Positions 9,556-18,783 are shown, counted from the first letter of the stretch. The stretch is 64,000 nt of DNA from an uncultured Porphyromonadaceae bacterium (GCA_900550645.1 URTA01000007.1:14113-78112); one strand, 5' to 3'. The notes: generated from the letters alone by a model not told the origin. Translations and numbers: made by a program.

Positions 9556-10347
9556 ATGAACAAGTTCAGCAAATACATCGCCGGCGCAATCATACTCGCG
9601 CCCCTTGCACTGACCTCGTGTTCAGACGACGACAACAACAGCCGCACCGTAATCACCGACCTCTCACAGCTCTCATACAACGAAAACGGCGTATGGGCAG
9701 GCTGGAACGTGGACGATGACCTCGAAACCCAAGGCTTCGAATTCTCGCACGACTACACCGACTACGGCGGCGGAGCTGGCATGTCCTCCGGCTTTGTTGC
9801 CGCCAAGCAGACAGACAACGAGTTTCACAACCCGATGTATGACTATCAGTTCACCGTGATGCCCCAAGGCGGCAAGGACGGCTTCGGCACTCCCTACATG
9901 GTGGCTTACTGGAGCAGCTACGACGAAATGGGCGACATCGACTATGACGACCGCACCTGCCACATCACATATACCGGCGGAGGCGACACCCCCATGGTCT
10001 TCAGCCCAATTGGAATGTACGTCACCAACAACTGCTACGCATACTACTCCATGAGCCAGGGCGACGCATACGCCAAGAAATTCGGCGACGGCGACTGGTT
10101 CAAGCTCACAGCCCACGGCGTGCGTGCTGACGGCACAGAAACAACCGCCGACTTCTACCTCGCCGACTTCCGCGAGACAGGCAGCAAAGGCATCGTGTCA
10201 GACTGGCAATACTTTGACCTGACAGGCCTCGGCAACGTGCTTCTGATATACTTCACAATGGACTCGTCAGACAGCGGTGCTTGGGGCATGAACACGCCTG
10301 CATACTTTGCCATAGACAAGTTCACCGCAAAGTACGAGACTCTCTGA
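9556..10347 (+). CDS. DUF4465 domain lipoprotein
   Basis: This 263-aa protein begins MNKFSKYIAGAIILAPLA and has a lipobox LTSC (Cys22) followed by SDDDNN, a typical Bacteroidetes lipoprotein export signal with acidic residues after the cysteine. The body is Gly/Asp/Tyr-rich beta sandwich sequence with IGMYVTNNCYAYYSM and an end YFAIDKFTAKYE, which I recognise as DUF4465, a family of surface or outer-membrane lipoproteins of unknown, perhaps carbohydrate-binding, role. ATG at 9556 is chosen because it starts the signal peptide; an upstream extension overlaps murI. Confidence 0.8.
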   Translation: MNKFSKYIAGAIILAPLALTSCSDDDNNSRTVITDLSQLSYNENGVWAGWNVDDDLETQGFEFSHDYTDYGGGAGMSSGFVAAKQTDNEFHNPMYDYQFTVMPQGGKDGFGTPYMVAYWSSYDEMGDIDYDDRTCHITYTGGGDTPMVFSPIGMYVTNNCYAYYSMSQGDAYAKKFGDGDWFKLTAHGVRADGTETTADFYLADFRETGSKGIVSDWQYFDLTGLGNVLLIYFTMDSSDSGAWGMNTPAYFAIDKFTAKYETL

Positions 10348-10351
10348 CACC

Positions 10352-10624
10352 ATGGACAGCATCGAAGAGCTAAGGCTATCAGTACGAGGCATCGAGCCGG
10401 ACGAAGCCGTGGTCATCATCACAGAATACCTCTCGCTGCACCCCGAGGACGACGAAGCGCTCACGCTGCGAGGCATGAAGTACTGGAGCCTCGGACAACG
10501 AGCCAACGCCATCAACGACTACCTCGCTGCAATAAACATCAACCCCGACAGCAAGGCGCAGATGGCGATGAAAGCCACCTACGAAATCCTCGATTTCTAC
10601 AACAAAGACCTGTACAACCCCTGA
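10352..10624 (+). CDS. Small TPR-like protein
   Basis: This 90-aa protein has two helical hairpins resembling a tetratricopeptide pair: PDEAVVIITEYLSLHPEDDEALTLRG and QRANAINDYLAAININPDSK, given here only as landmarks around residues 17-65. It has no signal peptide, so a cytoplasmic scaffold role is likely. It starts 4 nt after the DUF4465 gene and is followed 21 nt later by an acetyltransferase, so all three are probably cotranscribed. No specific partner can be named from the sequence. Confidence 0.75.
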   Translation: MDSIEELRLSVRGIEPDEAVVIITEYLSLHPEDDEALTLRGMKYWSLGQRANAINDYLAAININPDSKAQMAMKATYEILDFYNKDLYNP

Positions 10625-10645
10625 CCCATTCAGCAGCATACAGAC

Positions 10646-11227
10646 ATGTCCGAATGGGAGAAAATGCAAGCCGGATTGGCGTACAATGACTTCGACCGAG
10701 ATTTGTTCGACCGGAGGGTGTATGCCAAACGGCTTTTCCGCGCATACAACCGAACCGACGATGACGATACGGAAGCCCGCGCACAAATCATGCACGACCT
10801 CTTCAGACAAGTCGGCAAGAATGTATGGATAGAGCCGGACTTTCGCTGCGAATTTGGCAAGAACATCACCATCGGCGATGACGTGTACATCAATTTCGGC
10901 TGCGTCATCCTCGACTGCGGACAGGTTGTAATCGGCAACGGCACACTGATCGGGCCGAATGTGGGGATATTCTCCGGCAATCACATACTCGATGCAGAAG
11001 AGCGAGCCGCCGGAGGTCTTGTGCCGAAAGACATACGCATCGGAGAGAGGGTATGGATAGGCGGCAATGTGAGCATTGTCCCAGGCGTGAGCATCGGAAG
11101 TGACACAGTCATCGCAGCCGGCAGCGTCGTCACACGCGACATCCCCGGCGGCGTACTCGCAGCCGGCAATCCCTGCCGCGTGCTGCGCCCCATAACCTCC
11201 GAAGACAAAATCGGCTACCGCCCCTGA
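10646..11227 (+). CDS. Sugar O-acetyltransferase, maltose/galactoside transacetylase type
   Basis: This 193-aa protein has the N-terminal Mac-type helical segment (MSEWEKMQAGLAYNDFD) and a left-handed beta-helix made of hexapeptide repeats from about residue 70 (IGDDVYINFGCVILDCG). SGNHILDAEER carries the catalytic histidine. The end, VWIGGNVSIVPGVSIG and GNPCRVLR, is typical of the family. It would transfer acetyl from acetyl-CoA to a sugar hydroxyl; the substrate cannot be told. It is the last gene of the plus-strand run before a convergent T9SS operon. Confidence 0.9.
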   Translation: MSEWEKMQAGLAYNDFDRDLFDRRVYAKRLFRAYNRTDDDDTEARAQIMHDLFRQVGKNVWIEPDFRCEFGKNITIGDDVYINFGCVILDCGQVVIGNGTLIGPNVGIFSGNHILDAEERAAGGLVPKDIRIGERVWIGGNVSIVPGVSIGSDTVIAAGSVVTRDIPGGVLAAGNPCRVLRPITSEDKIGYRP

Positions 11228-11255
11228 CAGCAGAGACACAGCGTGCCGAGAAACA

Positions 11256-11291
11256 CAGCGAGGGTGAGCCTTTCCCGGTGCACCCTCGCTG
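11256..11291. terminator. Convergent terminator hairpin between the acetyltransferase and gldN
   Basis: A perfect 11-bp stem (CAGCGAGGGTG at 11256-11266 with its complement at 11281-11291) has a 14-nt loop. It lies between convergent genes and could serve both strands. U-tracts are weak on either side. Confidence 0.55.
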
Positions 11292-11311
11292 AAATGTTAA
11301 AGACCGGAGCG

Positions 11312-12466
11312 TCAGCGTTTGCGGCGACGCACGGATTTGACTGCGTTGGAGTTGGAAGAAGAGGAGGACTGCTTCACCTTGGGTTGCTTGGGCTGTTTCG
11401 GCTTCTTGGTGCTGCTCTTCTTGGAGCGTTTGTTCTTGCGCACCGACGAGGCTTTACTTTCGCTGGCATCGCCCTCCGCCACCTCTGTCTTGTGTTCGGG
11501 GATAGTGTCGCCGGCGGCTAGCGCGGCTGCACGTGCCTCCTCTGCCTCACGCTGCGCGAGGTATTCCTCGCGTGTGGGCACCCACAGATTCTTGCCGAAT
11601 GAGCGCAGACGACGGTCGATGCTGTCCTGAGCCGCCTTGCGGTCGTCGTCATCGGGGAACATCTGCACCATCGAGAGGTTGCGCAAGTTCTTGGTCTTGT
11701 ATATGTCGCCCTTGTACATGCCGAGGTTGAAATAGTCGTCAAGGCTGTACTGCGGCAGGTTGTTGTCGTCGGTGAGGAATATGTACTGCTGTGCGAGCCA
11801 CGGACGGAGCGCGTCAAACTTGACCCAGAACATCGGGTAGCGTGTTTCGCCGCCAAAATCGCCTATCTTGTTGAGGACAGGGCAAATGGCCTCAACGCGG
11901 GTCTTCATGCTGTTTGAACGGCGGTCAAACTCCCATTTCTCGATGATATAGTAGTTGAGCACCTGCGCAGTCGGCACATCAGCCTCCGCTATCTCGTATT
12001 TCGGATTCTTCTCCGTCGAGCCGTTCCCCTTGGTATAGTAAATGTCGAAGCGGTCGAGCATGTCGCCCACCTTGACCTTGTACTGGTCGGAGAACACTTC
12101 CCTGCCGTCGAGGTATTCGTAAGCCGGTATGCGGCCCTCAACCACCAGGCGCAGAATCAGGCGGAACAGGTTTTCCTGTCCGTCAGTGACATCTTCCGGG
12201 TAATAGAGTGGCGTATTGGCTTCGTTTGTGAGGTCAATCTGGCGGTAAATCTCGCGCATGTATGCCAGGTCGGCATCATGCGGTTCCTTGTTCTCGAAGA
12301 AGGACTGCATACGGTCGGTTATCACCGGGCCGTTCTCGGCTTTCTTCTTCCGGTCGTTCTCGGAGCGTTTACGCACGCCGCCGGCAGATTCTACCTGCGC
12401 CACTACAGTGAGCGTAGCCACGAGGGCGGCTGCGGAGGCCAATACGATTTTGCGGGTGAGATTCAT
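11312..12466 (-). CDS. gldN: GldN/PorN, T9SS ring component
   Basis: This 384-aa periplasmic protein has a signal peptide (MNLTRKIVLASAAALVATLTVVA), a conserved central domain (about residues 50-300, with YMREIYRQIDLTNEANTPLYYP and FPDDDDRKAAQDSIDRRL) and an unusually long Lys/Ser-rich basic tail after about residue 335. GldN/PorN forms the periplasmic ring with GldK/PorK of the type IX secretion system. It is the last gene of the porP-gldKLMN operon, 55 nt after gldM. The basic low-complexity tail is not needed for the family assignment; its role is unknown. Confidence 0.93.
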   Translation of the reverse strand: MNLTRKIVLASAAALVATLTVVAQVESAGGVRKRSENDRKKKAENGPVITDRMQSFFENKEPHDADLAYMREIYRQIDLTNEANTPLYYPEDVTDGQENLFRLILRLVVEGRIPAYEYLDGREVFSDQYKVKVGDMLDRFDIYYTKGNGSTEKNPKYEIAEADVPTAQVLNYYIIEKWEFDRRSNSMKTRVEAICPVLNKIGDFGGETRYPMFWVKFDALRPWLAQQYIFLTDDNNLPQYSLDDYFNLGMYKGDIYKTKNLRNLSMVQMFPDDDDRKAAQDSIDRRLRSFGKNLWVPTREEYLAQREAEEARAAALAAGDTIPEHKTEVAEGDASESKASSVRKNKRSKKSSTKKPKQPKQPKVKQSSSSSNSNAVKSVRRRKR

Positions 12467-12521
12467 ATATTCTGCTTTCTGATGTGTCTTGTTGTTGTTT
12501 GTGTTTCGCCGTATCAGAGCG

Positions 12522-14087
12522 TCAGTTCAGCCCCACCTCCATCGGGGAGATGTCGCGGACTATGCCGTCCGGGCCTTTTGCCTTGATATTGGTGATGAAG
12601 AAGCTCTTGCCGGGCTTCAGCCGCTTGAACTGCTCGACCTGGCGGGCGGAGAATGAGTTGCCGGCAGACACCTCGGGTATGCCGTTGCCCATCTGGTCGA
12701 AGAATACGGTTGAGAATGAGACTACGGAATACTGTATCTGCAATATGCCGTCGTCGAGAGCCGCGCTCACGCCACGGCAGCCGAGCAACGCGCCTTTGGA
12801 GATGCGTTTGGGAGTACCCTTGTACTGTCCGTCACCTATGGCGAGGTATGCGGTCGGGTCTGGCAACTTGCGTATGCGGAATTTCATCGCGCCGACAGCC
12901 ATGGTGCGGCCTTCGACCTGTGCGCTGACGGATATGTCAGCCTCACCGCCGACCTTGCTCACGCGGGCTACCCACAGGTTGCCGTTGCGTGTGAGCGTGC
13001 CGTTGGAGATAGTCGCGGTAATCTGCTCCATGGGAACTCCGGGGACGGAGATGCTTATCGGGTTGTCGATGCCGGCATACAGGACATTCATCATCGTCGG
13101 CGAGATGGTCGCCATCGGCTCGATGACTGTATACTCGGAAGTGAACTCACGTTTAAAGGGAGTGCCGTCAGCACCCATGACCTCGATGTAGCCGGAGAAC
13201 GAGTGTGTGCCGAGCGCGCCGGGGACAAACTCATACAGGCCTGTGTTGTTGTTGAGGCGCGAGCCGCCGATGTATACCACGGGACGCTGCGCCGTGTCAA
13301 CGGCAGCGAGGACTATCTGGGCGGAATACTTGCCGCCACGGATAATCATGTTGCTCTTTGGTATGACGTATGCCTTCAATTCGTTGACACGCAAGTCGTT
13401 GGTTATATCTACGTTGGAAATCAGATAGTTGTAAGCATCTGACTCGGCGGTGCGTATGTCGTTTTGCAGCTTGGTGAGCATGGTCACAGCCGCTACGGCG
13501 GGCATATTGTCAAATGACTTCGTTTCCCAAGTCACGGGACCTATGTCACCCTGACCGGGCTGCGCCTCGAGGGTAAGCAGCTCTCGCACAGACTGCTGGC
13601 GAGCGGAATCTCCCACGAGAGGCACCACGAGGTCGCGGAAAGCGTGTACGCGCTCCCGCAAGCTTGCGCCACGGTGAGACAGGGGATTGAGCATCACCTG
13701 TCCGGCAGCGTTCAGGTCGTCCTCGTTCTTGAGTTCGAGAGGGTCATGGTCAGAACCGTCCGCCTCGTTGACAATCATCCACTTGTACTGTTCGATTTCC
13801 TTGTAGAGGGCGTCAGCGGCAGTGTGAATGCGCGTTCCCTTCTCGTGCCACGGGCCAGCTTTGCGCGGATTTTGCGCAAACAGCTCCTCGAGGTACTGGT
13901 ATTGCAGTTCCGCCTTGCGCGAAACGTTCATGTTGGTGCGCTGCAGACCCTCATGCACGAGCCTGAAACCGTTCAGCACATCACTCGAGACGTTGAGCGC
14001 AAGCATCGCCGTCAGCACGATGTACATGAGGTTGATCATCCGCTGACGCGGCGACATCCTGGTTATATTATTGTTGCCACCTGCCAT
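12522..14087 (-). CDS. gldM: GldM/PorM, T9SS motor shaft
   Basis: This 521-aa protein has one N-terminal transmembrane helix (RMINLMYIVLTAMLALNVSSDV, residues about 15-35, landmark only), a helical region and a series of four periplasmic beta domains. GldM spans the periplasm and couples the GldL motor in the inner membrane to the GldK/GldN ring. The N-terminal helix carries Tyr and Thr residues in the MYIVLTAMLALN segment as in known GldM. The gene follows gldL by 6 nt. Confidence 0.95.
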   Translation of the reverse strand: MAGGNNNITRMSPRQRMINLMYIVLTAMLALNVSSDVLNGFRLVHEGLQRTNMNVSRKAELQYQYLEELFAQNPRKAGPWHEKGTRIHTAADALYKEIEQYKWMIVNEADGSDHDPLELKNEDDLNAAGQVMLNPLSHRGASLRERVHAFRDLVVPLVGDSARQQSVRELLTLEAQPGQGDIGPVTWETKSFDNMPAVAAVTMLTKLQNDIRTAESDAYNYLISNVDITNDLRVNELKAYVIPKSNMIIRGGKYSAQIVLAAVDTAQRPVVYIGGSRLNNNTGLYEFVPGALGTHSFSGYIEVMGADGTPFKREFTSEYTVIEPMATISPTMMNVLYAGIDNPISISVPGVPMEQITATISNGTLTRNGNLWVARVSKVGGEADISVSAQVEGRTMAVGAMKFRIRKLPDPTAYLAIGDGQYKGTPKRISKGALLGCRGVSAALDDGILQIQYSVVSFSTVFFDQMGNGIPEVSAGNSFSARQVEQFKRLKPGKSFFITNIKAKGPDGIVRDISPMEVGLN

Positions 14088-14093
14088 AATGCG

Positions 14094-15092
14094 TCAATCG
14101 TTGGTGTCTGTGCCGGGGAACGGAGTAGCCGGTTGCTGTCCTACGGGAGGCTGCTGCCCTCCCATCATGGGGTTGTACATATTGATGGTCATCGCGGTGA
14201 TCATCTTCTCGTAGACCTGGTTGAGCTGCTTCATGTAGCGAGCCATCTTCTCGGTCTCCTCGCAGTAGCGCGAACTCTCGGCAGCAGACTTCTCGTACAT
14301 GTCGCGTATGTCCTTGAGTCCGCGGTTGACGCGGTCGATAGACTCGAGCTGCGACGAGATGCTCTTGAGCTGTATCTCGTATATGGTGTTCAGTCCGCCG
14401 ATGTTGCGGTTGAGGTCTTCCATGCGTTCCACGTAACCGGTCGAACTCTGCGAGATGCTCTCTGAATTGTCGGTAATGGCGCGGTAAGACTGCAAGAGGA
14501 CTCCGCTCACCTCATTGAGGGCGCGGGTAGTCTCTTTGAGCTGGTTCATCTGTGACGAAATCTGCGACAGCTCGTCAAGGTAAGTGGCAGTAGCCGTAGT
14601 CAGCTCCGCTATACGGGATAGCTGCTCGCTCGCAGCTGCCATTTTGGCAATGCTGTCACGCAGCGACTCGGTGTCTTCGGCAGAAAGCTCCACTCCCGGG
14701 AACGCCGGCTGTGCAGGGGCTGCGGGAACTGTCTCTACGGGACTATACTCACTGTCAGTGTCATTCTCCTCTGCGACACCAGGGGTATAGCCCTCGCCGG
14801 TCGCAAAGTCGGGACGGTCGTCCGGATCCTTGCTGTCAAGCACAGGGAAGACTTGCTCCCACTCATACTCACGCGGCGGACGGTCGAAAGCCGTCAGAAT
14901 GAACATCAGCACCTCCGTGCCCATACCGATGATTAGCAGCTCGCTGCCCATGGGGAGGTGCAGGATTTTGAAGAGCGCACCGAGGATGACGACAGCTGCG
15001 CCGATGGAGTATGCGAAATTGAAGAAGCGTTGTCCCTTCTGTCCGTGGAGGAACCGCTCTATGCCGTTGGCAAATTTCTTTACTTTGACCAT
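14094..15092 (-). CDS. gldL: GldL/PorL, T9SS proton-driven motor
   Basis: This 332-aa inner-membrane protein has two transmembrane helices at about residues 24-45 and 50-68, the second containing MGTEVLMFILTAF with the conserved membrane glutamate. A long cytoplasmic coiled-coil region (about 120-300) and a Met/Pro/Gln-rich tail follow. GldL and GldM make the rotary motor that uses the proton gradient to power the T9SS. It is longer than some homologues because of an acidic linker around residues 85-120. It lies between gldK and gldM. Confidence 0.93.
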   Translation of the reverse strand: MVKVKKFANGIERFLHGQKGQRFFNFAYSIGAAVVILGALFKILHLPMGSELLIIGMGTEVLMFILTAFDRPPREYEWEQVFPVLDSKDPDDRPDFATGEGYTPGVAEENDTDSEYSPVETVPAAPAQPAFPGVELSAEDTESLRDSIAKMAAASEQLSRIAELTTATATYLDELSQISSQMNQLKETTRALNEVSGVLLQSYRAITDNSESISQSSTGYVERMEDLNRNIGGLNTIYEIQLKSISSQLESIDRVNRGLKDIRDMYEKSAAESSRYCEETEKMARYMKQLNQVYEKMITAMTINMYNPMMGGQQPPVGQQPATPFPGTDTND

Positions 15093-15131
15093 TTTGAGTT
15101 CAGGGGTTGAAGTGAGTGAGGTGAGAGGTTG

Positions 15132-16616
15132 TTATTTCTTGTTGTTGCGCTTGCCAGTTCCGCGAGCGAAGCCCACCTGCGAGCGGACATTGCGGAAGCC
15201 GATGTAGCTGCGCTGCTCGTTCTGGTATTCCCACTGCCGCAGGTCGCTGCGCAGGTTGGCGGCAACGTCCTTCCACGATCCGCCGCGCACTATCTTGCGC
15301 TTCATTTTGTAAGGGTCTTCCTTGGCAGCGTCGTAGCGGTATTCGGGGTTGATGTCGGCGGTGAGGTTGTTAAGGCTCTCGGTGTAAGCCGTCGAGGTCC
15401 ATTCCGACACGTTGCCCGCCATGTCATACAGGCCGAAGTCATTGGGGCGGAACGTGCCTACGGGTGATGTGATGAGGTGTCCGTCGCGCACATAGTCGCC
15501 CTCGAGCGGCTTGAAGTTGGCATAGAAACAGCCGCGCTCGTCCATAGGAAGCATCTCCTCCCAGGGGTACGCGCTCTCTGAATTGCCGGCACGTGCGGCG
15601 TATTCCCATTCCGCCTCTGTCGGCAGACGGTACGGCTCTATGACCACGCCCTCGCGGCCGAGCGAGCGGCGCAGGTACTCCGTGCGCCAGTGGGAGAAAG
15701 CGTTAGCCTGTTCCCAGCTTACGCCAACGACCGGGTAGTTGTTGTAGCCGGCGTGCGAGAAGTATAGGCGGGTGTACGGCTCATTGTATGCATTGTCAAA
15801 GTCGTTGATCCATACAGTGGTGTCGGGATAGACGTTGACGATGTATGTGTTGAGGAAATCATAGTCGCCCGTAAGCTGGCGCGTCACCGTTTCGCGAATG
15901 ATAGTGCCGTCCTCTGCGAGATATGCCGTGTCCTTGGAAATCACGGGGTTCTCCGTGGGGACAGGCTTGTCGGTATTGTATTCGCGCCGTGTCGGGTCGA
16001 GGCGGTTCTTGCGCTGCGCAGCGGCAGTATGATTGAAAATCTCATAGCGGTAGTTGAGCTGCGTCGGATCCAGTTCGCGCCGACCGGTAATGGGGTTGGT
16101 GCGGTAGACGCTCTCGATGGCACGCTGCTCGTCCTCGTTGGCGTTGCGCCAGGGTATCGGCTTGTTCCAGTTGAGGTACGGCTTAATGGGGTTGCCCTCG
16201 CGGTCTTCCTCTATTTTGTAAGCCTCGTTGCCTCCGTAAGCGGGGTCAGCGAGCCGCTCGCGGATAATCGAGTCACGCACCCAAAACACGAACTGCTTGT
16301 ATTTAGAGTTGGTCACTTCCGTCTCGTCCATCCAGAAAGCGTCCACAGAGACAGGGCGCGGGTTCTTGCGGACACCGAACACGGAATCGTCGGCGATGGG
16401 GCCCATGTCGTATGCGCCACGGTCCACGAGCACCATGCCGTAAGGGGTCGGCTCTGCCCAGGAAGTGCCGCCCACGCCGGTGACTTCACCGCCGGCTGAG
16501 GAGCCGCGTGACGACATACAGGAAACCAGCATCGGGGTTGCCACGCAAGCGATTGCTGCCAGCGGCAACCATTTAGTTATATTCATGCTATGCTTGATTT
16601 TCATCTTCATATTCAT
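15132..16616 (-). CDS. gldK: GldK/PorK, T9SS ring lipoprotein
   Basis: This 494-aa protein has a lipobox PMLVSC (Cys33 if starting at 16616; an ATG at 16586 gives a more usual signal length). The rest is a formylglycine-generating enzyme/sulfatase-modifying fold: GMVLVDRGAYDMG, FWMDETEVTNSKYKQF, PVVGVSWEQANAFSHW, YRLPTEAEWEYAARAG and IVRGGSWKD. GldK/PorK uses this fold structurally as the lipoprotein part of the outer-membrane-associated ring with GldN. Gene order porP-gldK-gldL-gldM-gldN is conserved across Bacteroidetes. Confidence 0.93.
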   Translation of the reverse strand: MNMKMKIKHSMNITKWLPLAAIACVATPMLVSCMSSRGSSAGGEVTGVGGTSWAEPTPYGMVLVDRGAYDMGPIADDSVFGVRKNPRPVSVDAFWMDETEVTNSKYKQFVFWVRDSIIRERLADPAYGGNEAYKIEEDREGNPIKPYLNWNKPIPWRNANEDEQRAIESVYRTNPITGRRELDPTQLNYRYEIFNHTAAAQRKNRLDPTRREYNTDKPVPTENPVISKDTAYLAEDGTIIRETVTRQLTGDYDFLNTYIVNVYPDTTVWINDFDNAYNEPYTRLYFSHAGYNNYPVVGVSWEQANAFSHWRTEYLRRSLGREGVVIEPYRLPTEAEWEYAARAGNSESAYPWEEMLPMDERGCFYANFKPLEGDYVRDGHLITSPVGTFRPNDFGLYDMAGNVSEWTSTAYTESLNNLTADINPEYRYDAAKEDPYKMKRKIVRGGSWKDVAANLRSDLRQWEYQNEQRSYIGFRNVRSQVGFARGTGKRNNKK

Positions 16617-16621
16617 CGTGT

Positions 16622-17635
16622 CTACATGAGCCGTATGCTACGGTGTTTGTTCTTGTTCTTGCCGCTGAAGTCCAGCTTGAGCTGGTAGCCCGCCACGAGC
16701 TCGTGGCTGCCGCTGCTCGCCTTGGAAATCGCCGACAACGGATAGTCGTATGAATACCCGAGGAAGAAGTTTTTGAATTCCGCGCCTACCATCACGCTCA
16801 CCGCGTCTTTCCAGCGGTATCCGATGCCGAAGCGCAGGAACTTGTTGTAACGCGCTTGCACCGTTGCCTCAGCGGTGAACATGGCCAGGTCGGTTTTGAC
16901 CAACACTGACGGCTGCAATTCAAATAACGTGTTTTTTATCTCAATATTGCTGCCGGCGGTGAAATAGAACATCCTCGGCACCTCTGTCTCAAACTGTTTG
17001 CTCTCTGTCGATTCGCTTCCCTCGATGCTCATGCGCACCGTAGGCGAGAGCAGGTGGAGCGCACTTATGCCCACATAAAAATATTTGTGAGTATACTGTA
17101 TGCCCGCGCCGAGGTCAAACACATTTCCTGACAGGTCTTGCGTCGGTATAGCCTCATCGGTGCTTTCGTGATAGTCATCGCCGTCGGGTATCTCGACTTC
17201 CGAACCCTTGAATTTCTGAGTGAAGAAGCCGCCCTGCACACCGATGCTCAATTCCCCTTTAAGCACCTTGAGCTTGTAGCTGGCCTGGATATTCATGTCG
17301 AGGTTGGAGAAGAGGCCCAACGACTCCTGAGCCATGTTCACGCCCAGGCCGATGCGCTTCTTGCCTATCTGCAAGGGGGATTCAGCCACTGCGAGGAACG
17401 AGCGCGGGGCGTTGTCGATGCCGACCCACTGCAAGCGTGCGCCGCCGCGTATGCGCAGGTAGTCCGACGAGCCGGTCGCGCCCGGGTTGTAGAGCGTCGG
17501 CACAGCCCAGTACTGTGTCATCTGCACGTCAGTCTGAGCTGCCGCCGTTGTTGCGGCACACAATACTGCAAATATCAGCACAACGCGCAGGGTTAGGCTC
17601 TTTATATTTATATTGTGGGCAGAGGGATAGGTCAT
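16622..17635 (-). CDS. porP: PorP/SprF family T9SS outer-membrane protein
   Basis: This 337-aa protein starts at ATG 17635, chosen because it overlaps the porT stop (ATGA) and places the signal peptide (to TTAAAQTDVQ) correctly. The mature protein opens with QMTQYWAVPTLYNPGATGSSDY, characteristic of the PorP/SprF family (landmark shortened: YNPGATG), and continues as a 14-strand-like barrel with LRFGIGYRWKD near the end. PorP/SprF proteins bridge cargo or the ring to the outer membrane in T9SS. A longer frame to 17659 is open but would break the coupling. Confidence 0.9.
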   Translation of the reverse strand: MTYPSAHNINIKSLTLRVVLIFAVLCAATTAAAQTDVQMTQYWAVPTLYNPGATGSSDYLRIRGGARLQWVGIDNAPRSFLAVAESPLQIGKKRIGLGVNMAQESLGLFSNLDMNIQASYKLKVLKGELSIGVQGGFFTQKFKGSEVEIPDGDDYHESTDEAIPTQDLSGNVFDLGAGIQYTHKYFYVGISALHLLSPTVRMSIEGSESTESKQFETEVPRMFYFTAGSNIEIKNTLFELQPSVLVKTDLAMFTAEATVQARYNKFLRFGIGYRWKDAVSVMVGAEFKNFFLGYSYDYPLSAISKASSGSHELVAGYQLKLDFSGKNKNKHRSIRLM

Positions 17636-18372
17636 TCGAAATAGAAAGTTATGACGCACATGTTAGATTTGACCTTGGCGAGGCCGTCAGTGATTTTCAT
17701 CGTCTCCGGGTCGTCCACCAGGTCTGGACGCTTGTGCTTGAGCATGTCAGTCAGGCCGAAACAGAACTTGATTTCGGTGTTGAGCTTGAAGAACGGCATA
17801 TAGAAGTCTATGCCGAGACCGACGGTGAGGTATGCGCCGGCGGTCTGCATCTGCAGGTACTCGCTTCGGCGTTTGCTCACGTCAAACGACCCCATCGCGC
17901 CAAGCGTCACGTAAGGGCGCGTGTTGCCGAGACGGTCGCCGGAGATTTTCAGGTCAATCGGCACTATGACGTATGCCGTCTTGATGTTCTGCCGCAGCAT
18001 CTCGCCCGAGTTGGTCTCGCGCATCTTGGCAGTCGCGCCGCCGAAATACATGCCGGGGCTGAACCGCAGGTTGAAATACTTGTGCAGCCGCAGGTCGGCA
18101 AGCACGTTGACACAGAAGCCCGGCGAGAGATCGGGAATCTGTGTGCTCCACTGCTGCCCGTCGGAAGTTATGTTGCCATTGTGCGTGAAAGCGAAGTCCT
18201 GGAAGAAGCCGCCGACGGAAAAGCCCAAGTGCCACCGCTTCAGGTCGGCGTAGGGGCGGTTGTACAGCTTGTCGTTGCGCTGCGCGTGAGCAGGCATGAC
18301 AAAAGACACCGCAGCCAGCAGTGCCATAACCGCCCCCGTCAGGGGCTTTATGTATCGAAACAGGCGTTTCAT
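17632..18372 (-). CDS. porT: PorT-like T9SS outer-membrane protein
   Basis: From ATG 18372 this is a 246-aa barrel protein with signal peptide ending in MPAHAQ, then RWHLGFSVGGFFQDFAFTHNG, FNLRFSPGMYFGGA and PYVTLGAMGSFDV, matching the PorT family of type IX secretion. The open frame extends upstream to 18429, but those 19 extra residues precede a good signal start. PorT is required for maturation of T9SS cargo in Porphyromonas. It is the first gene of the operon; the ferredoxin gene upstream is separated by a strong hairpin. Confidence 0.87.
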   Translation of the reverse strand: MKRLFRYIKPLTGAVMALLAAVSFVMPAHAQRNDKLYNRPYADLKRWHLGFSVGGFFQDFAFTHNGNITSDGQQWSTQIPDLSPGFCVNVLADLRLHKYFNLRFSPGMYFGGATAKMRETNSGEMLRQNIKTAYVIVPIDLKISGDRLGNTRPYVTLGAMGSFDVSKRRSEYLQMQTAGAYLTVGLGIDFYMPFFKLNTEIKFCFGLTDMLKHKRPDLVDDPETMKITDGLAKVKSNMCVITFYFE

Positions 18373-18452
18373 CAAACAGATAACGCCTCCATGCTGCAAA
18401 TATTGCATATTCAGAACGCATGGGTACAACCCGGCTGGGCAATAAACGGCTG

Positions 18453-18480
18453 CGGGCCCGGACAGAGATGTCCAGGCCCG
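18453..18480. terminator. Hairpin terminator after the ferredoxin gene
   Basis: A 12-bp stem with one mismatch (18453-18464 with 18469-18480) has a GAGA loop. It lies 28 nt past the ferredoxin stop and before porT. The downstream U-tract on the minus strand is short, so partial read-through into the T9SS operon is possible. Confidence 0.6.
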
Positions 18481-18507
18481 TAGTTTCTTGACAGGGTCAA
18501 TCTGCGA

Positions 18508-18675
18508 TTAGCCCTCTGTAATTGCGCCATTGGGGCAAACTTCAGAGCAGCTGCCACAGCTGATGCAAGTGTCCGGATCGATGTGATAGATGTCGCCCTC
18601 AGAGATAGCCTCTACGGGGCAAACGGGAGCGCAAGTACCGCATGCGATGCAGCTGTCACCAATTACGTAAGCCAT
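18508..18675 (-). CDS. Small 2[4Fe-4S] ferredoxin
   Basis: This 55-aa protein has two cluster motifs, CIACGTCAPVCP (residues 9-20) and CISCGSCSEVCP (37-48), each CX2CX2CX3CP, the clostridial-type arrangement for two [4Fe-4S] clusters. It is an electron carrier for low-potential redox enzymes such as pyruvate:ferredoxin oxidoreductase. It is fully acidic apart from the clusters and has no signal, so it is cytoplasmic. It has its own promoter and a hairpin after it. Its nearness to the T9SS operon is likely coincidental. Confidence 0.95.
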   Translation of the reverse strand: MAYVIGDSCIACGTCAPVCPVEAISEGDIYHIDPDTCISCGSCSEVCPNGAITEG

Positions 18676-18752
18676 AGTTGTTCGATTTTAGTTATTGAGT
18701 TATTTAGAGTTTTGTCTTTTCCAGCACCGGTTTTACCCGGTGAAATTTGCTG

Positions 18753-18783
18753 CAAAGGTAGACCGAATTATCGAATGACACAA
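18753..18783 (-). promoter_or_regulatory. Promoter of the ferredoxin gene
   Basis: On the minus strand TTG (18783-18781) precedes TACCTTTG (18760-18753) by 20 nt. The predicted start near 18747 gives a leader of about 70 nt. Confidence 0.6.
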
